This document shows, one piece after another, positions 24,421 to 33,218 of a stretch of DNA of 64,000 bases. Every line of letters begins with the position of its first letter. Position 1 is the first letter of the stretch. The position numbers and the translations under genes were made by a program. This DNA comes from Bryum argenteum (lineage: Eukaryota > Streptophyta > Bryopsida > Bryales > Bryaceae). The stretch is taken from NCBI GenBank assembly GCA_037043015.1, contig CM073321.1:39452420-39516419 (forward strand). Direction: 5' to 3'. Below the pieces are notes generated by a model. It was not told where the DNA came from. It saw only the letters and a list, made by a program, of their open reading frames with translations, and did no database searches.

Positions 24421-25755
24421 GATTTTGAAGAGGCCATGGTGAAACGCTTCATGAGTATAAAGACGAAATCCCTCGACAAGCTCTTGAAGCCAGCGGACCT
24501 CCTCAACGAATTGGAAATCATCACCGCTTCTGAGGAAGTATACCAGCTGTGGTCCAACGTTATCATTGCAAACGGGCTGGGAGAATTGATCGACCCCGAC
24601 ACTTGCGAGCCTTTCAACCGGGCTCATGACTAGGAGACCAAATCGAAGGAATTCGTCTTGACTCGCGATACCTTCAGGCAAATGTCTGGATTTGAGGAGC
24701 ACGACTTCAAGACACTAGCGCTTCATCTTCTGAATAGGACTCCGGACCGGGACCTTCCGTATCCCAAGGTGTCCTTGAAGAAACCGAAGCTGAACTACTG
24801 GGAGTGCGTTGCAATAAAGGTTTGGCTAGAGAAGCGCAAGAGGAAGAAATGCGTTGCAAGAGAGTTCCACAACATCAAGCCATCACTGGGATTATTCGAC
24901 AGTGCTGACAAGTTTGCGGTTGAAAAGTGGAAGCTTTTCAAGTTCGAATACAACGTAAATCGGCAGACCATGTCGATGCTTCTTTCCGTGCCCGGGGACG
25001 TGTTCTTCAGCGACTACCGGCAGAAGAGGACAAAGAACAAGAGTTCTGAAGAGATCTCCGAGTACGCTGCGGAGTTCTTCAAGAAGTTCTTGGAAGTGAA
25101 AGGGGATTTTTTGCTGCCAACCCCGGAACTTCATACAAGAATGTTTGATGCTGAGGCGTTTCAGTTCGCTGGCTGGGATAATGGGTATGCTTGGGACGAT
25201 GGAAGATGCGCGTTGGACATTGTCGACCTCAGATGCGTCCCAGGCCATAGTAGCAAAGTGGACGATATTTCGAATGTGTACTTCAAGGACTTCCTGAATG
25301 CTTGGAAGGATTCCGTGTATGACCCCTCCATCAAGAATCCTGACGTCTGGCTTATTATTACGGAGACTACCGATCGTCATTGCCAGGCCGTTGTATATTT
25401 CAACGCTTTCAAGGATTCGTACAAGTCGAAGGCAGTTCACTACGCTCCCGCGAACAATGAGCGTCTCAACGGTATCTTGGAGGGGAAGGTCGTGGACAAA
25501 CACCGCATTCCACTCTTGTTTCTTCTGAAAAGAACCCACCAGGTAACGGAGTTGTTCGATGAAATTCCGGAGGTATTCTATGCCCCGGAGGTACCCCTGT
25601 ATCATAAGCCAGGAGCTTACAGGGAGTTCGATTTCTGCATCAACGACAACAAGTTGCGCTTGGCGTTTTACATTCGCGTCCTGCAAATGTTTACAGTTCC
25701 AGGAAACAGATTTCTGTCCATCATGGGTGGAACTAAGCCCATGCTTGCAGGAATT

Positions 25756-26011
25756 GTGAGCTTGTCATTCCTTTGGGCGTTTAGGTCGATGCCACCTAAA
25801 TGCATGTTTTTGTCAAGTTCGCATCTCTCTTCCGTTTTTCTTGTCAGTTTAATTCGTCTCAATCTAAATTACACTAGATTTACTTGGCGTTCTTCAGACT
25901 TGACAGTGATTTGGGCGTTTAGGTCGATGCCACCTAAATGTCTGTTTTTTCAAGTTCCCATCTGCTCTTCTGTTCTTCTTAGTGAACTTACTTTGTGTTT
26001 TCGTTTCGCAG
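25756..26011 (+). other. Intron of gene A holding two palindromes
   Basis: GTGAGC donor, TTTCGCAG acceptor, in phase. Two 21-nt units TTTAGGTCG N4 CACCTAAA start at 25780 and 25918, within a repeated stretch. Confidence 0.75.
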
Positions 26012-26159
26012 ATGCTTAATCTACTGACTCATAATGTCTACGAGGACGAAGATGAGTTGGAGAAGTACGAAGTCGTCCGTGACAGTAGTTTCAATCTGAA
26101 TCCGAACGACTTCTGTGTGGACGCCTATGTCAATCCAGATTGGGTTCATGGCCCGAAGC

Positions 26160-26560
26160 CTGGGTCCTCGCCTCAGGCTGGGGTTACCGGATCTGCTCGT
26201 CGTGGACGTGGGGAGGCATCGTCATCTGGTGGTCGTGCTCGACGTGGTAAGGTATCCTCTCATGCTGTTGCTCCTGATGGCGAACCATCGTCTGCTGCTG
26301 GTGGGGATCCGTCGTCTGCTGGTGGTGGCGATCCGTCGTCTGCTGGTGGTGGCGATCCCTCGTCTGCTGGTGTTGCTCGTGGTGGTCGTTCATCGTCTGG
26401 TGGCCGTGCTCGTGGTAGTAATCGGTCGTCTAGTGGCCGTGCTCGTGGTAGTAATCCGTCGTCTGGTGGCGCTCCTTTATCCGGTGCTTGTGGTGGGCGT
26501 GGTCGTGGTCGTGGTCGCGGTCGCGCATCTAGTGGGCCTTCTGGCGTGCGGGCTTTAAGC
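26160..26560 (+). repeat. Gly/Ser/Arg-rich repeat coding segment of gene A
   Basis: Encodes repeated GGGDPSSA, RARGSN and GRGRGRGR units. RGG-like stretches often bind nucleic acids; that role is inferred. Confidence 0.7.
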
Positions 26561-26685
26561 ATTGAGCCCATACAAAGCATCGATCCTGTTTACAGGAACC
26601 TGCTGATAGATATTGGCCCCGATGTTGACGTTGATGAAGTTCTTCCATTGGTCCAGCGTCGCGGCTCCTTGGCCCGCGGTGGGGG

Positions 26686-26706
26686 TTTAGGTCGCATCAA
26701 CCTAAA
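26686..26706 (+). repeat. 21-nt palindrome in an exon of gene A
   Basis: TTTAGGTCG followed by CATCAACCTAAA, arms TTTAGGT/ACCTAAA, translated as GLGRINLN. A similar site, TTTAGCTCC followed by CGTCAACCTAAA, lies in coding sequence at 29804-29824 (NLAPVNLN). Confidence 0.75.
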
Positions 26707-27929
26707 TCCCCCTACTCTCCTTGAGGAGACACTCGCCTCCACCGGGCTGCCTGAAACTCTCAGCGACGATGAAAATGAAGAAGACAACTCCGATTATCGT
26801 CGAGAGACCCGCACCAAGGCTGCAAATGATGTTTTTGGGTCTGGTTCGGAGGAGGACGTGGTTCTCGGGCAAGAGAGGTTGCCCAGAGATGCGCCTACTT
26901 CCGATAGTTCTGATGGAGAGAACGCCGAAGAGGGTGCCGAGGAGGGTACTGCAGGGTCTGACGAGGATAACAATATCGATCCCTCTCCTATGAATTTGGG
27001 AGATGATGTCGTATCCTCCCCGGCTCCTATGCAAGCCGGTTCGTCGGATCTAGCAGTTGCAAGAGAGCCATCCCCGCCTGCGCCACCTACAAGAGAATCA
27101 TCCCCGCCTCCGCCTTCTCTTGTCCTCGCATTACCTGCTCCTGCCCCTGTACGCGGACGGTACCTCCCTTTCTTGAAGAAGGGTGTTTGGAATAATCACG
27201 CTGACGACCCTGCTGAGAAGGTGGAGACTACATTTTTCGATTTCTCAGCTGAGCCGATTTCTCAGTGGGGATTCCCCTACGCCAGCAAAGGAGGCTGACG
27301 ATCCGCTTATCAATCTTGGTCTCGGTCCGCAAAAGAAGGGTGAATAAACTCAGAGTCGAATCGACGTTTGCAAATTTGGAGAACTCAAATTCCAGAGTTC
27401 TTGGCAATTTGAGTGATTTGAGGGTCTTGTTGACGCAGATAGCACAGGTGGCTCATCCCCTTGCCTCCTACAACCCCGTCAATCAGCCTACTTTGGCTAT
27501 CTGTGGGCCTTCGACTTCCACCAGCCAAGCGCCACCCCAACTCGCAGCACCTCTGAATCCGGCAGTTCCAGCCTGCATTCTTCCTGCTCCGGCTACGCCA
27601 GTACCCGACGTTGTTGTTGAGGAGATTATCAGTGACGCATCTCGTTCGGAAGCTGATATCGCCAAGCAGGATGAGAACGATGGCGTTCATCAGCTCGAGA
27701 CGAGCAGATGAAGATCTTCGTGATGGTGCTTCCTCACTCTTGGTGACCTCCGTTTCGGTTGATGCAGCCTCCGTGCATGAGGTTCCCCAGGGTAGTCATG
27801 ACTTGTAGGAAGATGGAGATAGAGCGGTACAGGGTGCCCCAATCTCCCTTGTCTCTGCGATCAACGAACTGGACTCAGTACCTGCAACTAATCCCACGGT
27901 GAGCTTCTTATCAATGGTTGCAAATGTTG

Positions 27930-27950
27930 TTTAGGTCGGGTCGACCTAAA
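27930..27950 (+). repeat. 21-nt palindrome in an intron of gene A
   Basis: TTTAGGTCG N3 CGACCTAAA, a perfect 9-bp-arm inverted repeat inside the intron 27899-28053. Confidence 0.85.
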
Positions 27951-28368
27951 TTTCTGTTTATCTTGTTGATGAGCATCTGCTCAAATTATTTCTCTGCTTG
28001 TATGATTTTTCATTTTGTAATAATTTTTTAAGCTGGTGCTCCTTGTTTTACAGGAGTCCGGCATTGAAGACGGCGAGTAGGTCTTACGAGTTAGTCTTCG
28101 AATTATTGGATGGTGTGCCACGATTGTAGATATTACCATGTAGTGACTCCCCATTCAATAAAATGAAGACTTTTTATTTTATCACTTGCGTCTGCACTGC
28201 GTCCGCGTCGTTCTCCCTCATTCTTGGCGCTAAATATCGTCATTCTTCTATCAGGCCGCGCCTCTGAGTACCTTATTCCGTCCGCTTGCCACCAGATCCC
28301 CCACCGACCACCTTGACCTGTGCGTCGGTGCGGTGGTCCGGTCCTCAATCACTCCGAGCAGTCATTTG

Positions 28369-29948
28369 CATGCTTCCGCATTTCACAAGGTAACACTCTT
28401 GTTTTAATATCATCCACTATTGTCATTGGTCGTGCTGCAGGCTAGATTGTCCAAATCTTCAAGCAAGACTTTCCCTACAACCCTCGGTCAACCCCTACCG
28501 CATGTGCCATCATCTAATGGACACCGGTCCATGCCCAAGTGGTTGAATGTGGTGTTGGAGTTGAACGGCGTCCTTTGTTCCACTACCCCTATGTCTCAAG
28601 CCCCATCCCAGTACCTTATTTTTCCTGATCCCAAACACCCTCCTGTTCTTTCCTCAACTATCCCCACCGTAGTTGCTGACACGGTAGTATATTGTCGTCC
28701 TGGACTTACCCAATTCCTGAATGTGTTAGACCGTTTCTGCCACATCCACGTTTGGAGTATCCTCCAACCTAAAGTAGTCGACGGTCTCTGCACCTTCCTT
28801 TTCTCTAGAACTGTTGCCGTTCCGCAAATCATACTGGCCTCAAACTCCTGCGATGGTCTCTTGCTGAAGAATTACACAACGGCCATGTACCCTGGCACGA
28901 CTAATCCTATCTTACTTAAATATCCACGTCGACGTCTCTTCACTAGAAGGGATGCTAATTTCAACGCCCAGAACTTTATTATGGTCGATAGCAATCCTGC
29001 GGCTTGTATGGTTGTTCCTCCACTGAACACTCTCTTTCTTGATCCTTGGGTCCATTCACATCTGGGTGCACCCTCAGACTCTTATCTACTGAAATTAATC
29101 CACGAGTTTTGTTTTGCCGTACATTTGAGAGGTCCGCAGAACTTCCGTCAAGTTATGACTAGTAGACCCTCTCACAATGACTTGTCCAAGGACTCGGAGT
29201 TGTACGGCATCATGTCTCGGAATTTGCCCTATGTGTGGAACCAGCTCCTACTAAATGGAAGAACCATGTCGTGATTACTTTCATTTACGGTATTGGTTAA
29301 AATTTGTTTTTTTTCTTTTTCCTTGACTCAGTGTTCTAATGTCTGGTCAGATCATCACCATTTTGTAGTCATGGATTTGCGAATTGCCACTTTCGATTGT
29401 TCTTGTGAGTCTACCATTAGAATGCCTTTTAAAGATTTAGTGTTTGTTTTTATTATATTCAGGTTTTCAGCGATGGACAACAAAGTGCCTCCCTGGATGA
29501 TATTCCCCCAATGGGTCCCTCTACGATGTCAGGTCCCTCTTACAATAGTGAGGGGTCGAGGACACTCTCGGAGTTGGAGCGAGGGCGGTACATTTATCTT
29601 GCTCGAGATGACGCATCTGCTGTGGATTACACCAAAGACGTCATTGATGATGATGATGATGATGATGTTGTTGATAGTTACGTCAATGTACGGAGTCGAA
29701 TTGTGGCGGCTTCCCGTGATAACATCCCGGCTACGGCGACAGGCACCGTGGCACGGATTACTGATACCTCAAGTCGTTCTACGGCCCTAGGTGTACCCTG
29801 CAATTTAGCTCCCGTCAACCTAAATCATCCTTTGCGAACTACAATCGCCCGTGTGGGACTATCCTTTGAAGGAGACTATCCCCGAGTTGTTGGGAAGCGT
29901 GACAGAAATGAGGCTTTTGGTGATCCACGTCCACGTAGTACTATTTAG
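28369..29948 (+). CDS. Degenerate FCP1/SCP-like HAD phosphatase gene
   Basis: A frame of 284 codons (to 29274) aligns in order with the NLI/FCP1 phosphatase fold: WLNVVLELNGVL at the DxDGTL position, VVYCRPGLTQFLNVL like the RPGLxEFL block, WSILQP where the Ser/Thr motif should be, and NFIMVDSNPAACMVVPPLN like the DNSPxxF...N block. Both nucleophile-site Asp residues are replaced (E and N), so a phosphatase activity is unlikely. A second piece (29474-29948), after a TTCAG acceptor, encodes an acidic D-rich segment and a basic end; whether it is the same gene is uncertain. A likely intron lies at 28391-28439, and AATAAA near 30013. The start codon is unclear. It sits directly downstream of gene A on the same strand. 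Confidence 0.5.
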
Positions 29949-30280
29949 ATTTTTCTGGGCTTTACTTTAGGAGGTCTACAATTACACCAATAATTTGTTT
30001 TCTGGATTTTTCAATCAATAAACCTTTCTCCTTTAGTAAATTTGTGTTAATCATTGATTGTATTTTGAATGAATTCTTCTTTTTGATTAAGTATAGTTTG
30101 TATATTCATTACTCCGTCTTTTTATTTTGAGAATATTCTGCTATATTGATAAAACGTGCTCTTTATTTTGAGAATACTTCTCTCTATATTGATAAACTTA
30201 CATTATTTGGTAATGTATTTGGCTTGGTGCAGTCTAAGTGCGATTGTATTACCGTAAATCGTATTTACCATTTTGTGTAT

Positions 30281-30308
30281 ATATTCCCATTATAATGAAT
30301 TACGTGTT
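30281..30308 (-). repeat. Right terminal inverted repeat of the 23.5-kb element
   Basis: Ends in TAATGAATTACGTGTT, the exact reverse complement of the left end, followed by CTCA at 30309-30312. Confidence 0.85.
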
Positions 30309-32335
30309 CTCACCCCTTTCGGCGCCAGCCCTCGGATGTCGGTGCTGGCCAAGAAGCGGAATTTCGCAAGTTTCCCCTTCGCTCCTGCGTTGATGAATAT
30401 GAGCTTTCGGTAGTCGAATTGAATGCTCGGAACTCCTCGTGTTCTGTAGAGCCCTCGGATGCCGGCGTTGACAAATGTAATTGGGTCAAAGGGCCTTGTG
30501 AAGTGCTGACCTCTTTCTACGCGAGCCCTTGGATGTCGGTGCTAGCTTGGGTGCTGATTTCTGCATTTTCCTTCTTCCCTCTTGAGTTGACGAATGTGAT
30601 TGTGCCGATGGCCATTGTGAAGTGCTGACCCCTTTCTATAGATCCCTTGGATGCCTATGCTAGCCAGGGAGCCGAATCTAGCATTTTCCTCGTTCAATCT
30701 TGCGGTGACGAAAGTGATTGTGCCGATGGGCATTGTGAAGTGCTCACCTCTTTCTGGGCCAGCCCTCGGATGTCGGTGCTGGCCAGGAAGCCAAATATTG
30801 CAAGTTTCCCCTTCGCTCCTGCGTTAACGAATTTGAGCATTTGGTTGTTGAATTGAATGCTCGGATCTGCTCCTCGTGTTGTGTAGAGCCCTCCGATGCC
30901 GACGTTGAGGAATGTAATTGTGCCGATCGCCATTGTCAAGTGCTGACCCGTTTCTGTAGATCCATTGGATGTCGGTGTTGGCCAGGGAGCCGAATCTAGG
31001 ATTTTCCTCCTTCAATGTTGCGGTGACAAATGTGATTGTGCCGATGAGCCATCGAAATGCTCACCCCTTTCTGCGCCAACCCATCCGATGTCGGTGCTGG
31101 CCAAGGAGCCAAATCTCGCAAGTTTCCTCGTTCAATCTTGCGGTGACGAAAGTTATTATGCCGATGGGCCTTCTGTAGTGCTCACCCCTTTCTACGCAAG
31201 CCCTCGGATGTTGGTGCTGGCCAGGGAGCTGAATCTTGCATTTTTCCCGTTCAAACTTGCGGTGATGAATGTGATTGTGCCGATGAGCATTCTGAAGTGC
31301 TGTCCCCTTTCTGTAGATCCCTCGGATGTCGGTGCCGAGTCAAAGGCTGAGTCGAATGAGCATTTGGTTGTCGAATTGAATTCTCGGAACTGCTCCTTGT
31401 GTTCTGTAGAGCCCTTGGATGCCGGCGTTGAGGAATGTGATTGTGCCGATGAGCATTGTCAAGTGCTGATCTCGTTCTGTAGATCCACCGGATGTTGGTG
31501 CTTGCCGGGAGCCAAATTTAGCATTTTCCTCGTTCAATCTTCCGGTGACGGAAGTGATTGTGCCGATGGGCCTTGTGTAGTGCTCACCCCTTTCTACCCG
31601 AGCCCTCGGATGTTGGTGTTGGCCAGGGAGCTGAATTCCGCATTTTCCTTCTTCCCTCTTGCGTTGAAGAATGTGACTGTGCCGATGGGCATTGTGAAGT
31701 GCTGACCCCTTCCCACACGTGCCCTCAAATGTCGGGGCTAGCCAAGGAGCCGAACCTCGCAGGTTTCCTCATTCAATCTTGCGTTGACGAATGTGATTGT
31801 GCCGATGGGCCATCTGCAGTGCTCACCCTTTTCTGCGCCAACCCATCCGATGTCGGTGCTGGCAAGGGAGCCGAATCTCACAAGTTTCCTTCTTCCGTCT
31901 TGCGTTGACGATTGTGATTGTGCCGATGGGCATTGTCAAGTGCTGACCCCTTCCTACGCGAGCCCTCAAATGTCGGTGATGGCCAGGGAGCCGAATCTCG
32001 CAAGTTTCCTTGTTCAATCTTGCGTTGACAAATGTAATTGTGCCGATGGGCCATCTATAGTGCTCACCCCTTTTTACGCAAGCCCTCAGATGTCGGTGCT
32101 GGCCAGGGAGCTGAATTCCGCATTTTCCTTCTTCCCTCTTGCGTTGACGAATGTGATTGTATCGATAGGCATTGTCAAGTGCTGACCCCTTCCCTCTTGC
32201 GTTTACAAATGTGATTGTCAATGGGCATTGTGAAGTGCTGACCCCTTCCCTCTTGCGTTTACAAATGTGATTGCCAATGGGCATTGTGAAGTGCTCCTCC
32301 ATTTCTGAAGAGCCCTCGGATGCCGGTCTTGGCCA
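30309..32335. repeat. Satellite of about 120 bp period, right part
   Basis: About 17 units. Starts of the AGCCCTCGGATGTCGGTGCTGG core fall near 30330, 30523, 30643, 30762, 30958, 31078, 31199, 31600, 31720, 31839, 31960 and 32080; shorter units of roughly 70-75 bp lie between some. The period is close to 120, a multiple of three, so frames of up to 246 codons cross several units with repeats like FLVQSCGDESDCADG. I regard it as non-coding. Confidence 0.9.
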
Positions 32336-32431
32336 CTAGATTGACACTTCTTTTATCTCTATTCATGTGTTACCCACCGTCTTGTGATTTGTGTATATTG
32401 ACTTGCTATAGGTTTGTGCCGATCAAAGACA

Positions 32432-32758
32432 TGGAGGAGAAGAGAATCGTTGAGGAGGAATCGGATTGTGAAATTAACATCTTTTCTTTTTGTGCTCCTG
32501 TACATAATGTAGTAGAGAGTCGGTGAATTTTAAGGGCATTATCTTCTTTTCGATTCAGTACTTTTGCTTTATCCGTCTGTTTCTCTCATGAGGTTGTTGA
32601 TGGTGCCCAAATTGCAAGAAAGGCATACCAAAAGTCATATTCCGCAAAAGTTATGGCCCGTCGGATCCAAGCTAGAGCGATTGCAAAAGTATCTCTTAGG
32701 TGTTTATTTAGATTCAAGTCTATGCCTAGGTAGTTCGAACTTGATTCACTCTTGCTAG
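32432..32758 (+). other. Possible 5' exons of gene B
   Basis: Two short stretches look coding: MEEKRIVEEESDCE (32432) and VVDGAQIARKAYQKSY followed by a basic Arg/Lys segment (about 32593-32700). Neither connects clearly to the downstream gene, and the 340-bp MITE lies between. No match with copy C upstream was recognised. Confidence 0.25.
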
Positions 32759-32812
32759 AAGTATTAATTACAATATTACAATATGTATTGTGAAAATCTA
32801 TATTATAATATT

Positions 32813-33152
32813 CAAGGTTGTCATATCGAGCGTGTTGAAGTAATCGAGCGGGCAAAACAGGCGTACGAGTTGTCCCGGATGGACGGGCGTGCCCGCCCAC
32901 CTTGATTGTAGGGAGTGTGTAATTTTTCGTGGGTAACAAACTTTGCAGTAAAAAGCGTGTGTGGCGTTCCACGCGGCCCGTACGCGGCAGCCAAGTGGCT
33001 TAGTTTTCACCTAAACCCTTGCCATGTCGTTGTTTTTTTACCTAAACTAAAAGTCAACAGCCGTTTGACCCTATCGGGCGAGCCACAATTCAATCGGACG
33101 GACAAGGCAGACGGACGGGCGGGTGACGAGCCCGCCCGGTATGACAACCTTG
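32813..33152. mobile_element. 340-bp MITE, non-autonomous hAT-like
   Basis: Ends CAAGGTTGTCATA and TATGACAACCTTG are inverted repeats. Flanks ATAATATT and ATGTTATT agree at 6 of 8 positions, consistent with an eroded 8-bp hAT duplication. The ends resemble those of the full hAT copies here (CAGGGTTGTCAGGACG at 59583), so it is probably mobilised by the same transposase family. A second copy end is at 1-49. Confidence 0.75.
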
Positions 33153-33218
33153 ATGTTATTTTGCCAGATCCAATTCTAATTCATATTTCTGTCTCAATTT
33201 GCTATTTGAAATCAACAG

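Larger units (their letters stand above)
22841..28080 (+). pseudogene. ParB-like/DNA-methyltransferase-like gene A of the 23.5-kb element
   Basis: The N-terminal region (22841-23540) is of unknown fold and ends in basic KRKAPARKA and PSRKRRNSN stretches. The ParB-like domain at about 23600-24090 has KLEPAGVVHYKNIL and FRVIDGQHDVEAAKEL (compare the ParB/DGQHR core) and then SIMANKTNN. The C-terminal half has FAGWDNGYAWDDG, LDIVDLRCVPG where a beta-class methylase has motif IV (DPPY), and NRFLSIMGGTKPMLAGI like motif I. A Gly/Ser/Arg-rich tail follows (26160-26560). Introns: 24216-24420, 25756-26011, 27899-28053. Stop TAG 28078-28080; AATAAA near 28157. Damage: frame changes near 23545 and 24085 and an in-frame TAG at 24631. 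Without DPPY, catalysis is doubtful. The true start is unclear. Confidence 0.6.
6848..30308. mobile_element. 23.46-kb TIR element carrying a ParB-like/methyltransferase-like gene
   Basis: The ends are AACACGTAATTCATTA at 6848-6863 and its exact reverse complement at 30293-30308; with one mismatch the match extends to about 28 bp (through AATGGGAATAT). CTCA flanks both sides and occurs once in intact satellite units (GAAGTGCTCACCCC), so it reads as a 4-bp target-site duplication. Inside are a DUF7869-like presumed transposase, 30-bp palindromic arrays in inverted arrangement, an AT-rich core, the ParB-like/methyltransferase-like gene and a HAD-phosphatase-like gene. I recognise no capsid, polymerase or integrase gene. 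The end sequences do not match a superfamily I know. Confidence 0.75.

Noticed and set aside
6848-30308. Polinton or virus-like nature of the 23.5-kb element
   Set aside because: No polymerase, integrase, packaging ATPase, protease or capsid gene is recognisable; the target duplication is 4 bp. It is treated as a DNA transposon of unknown type.
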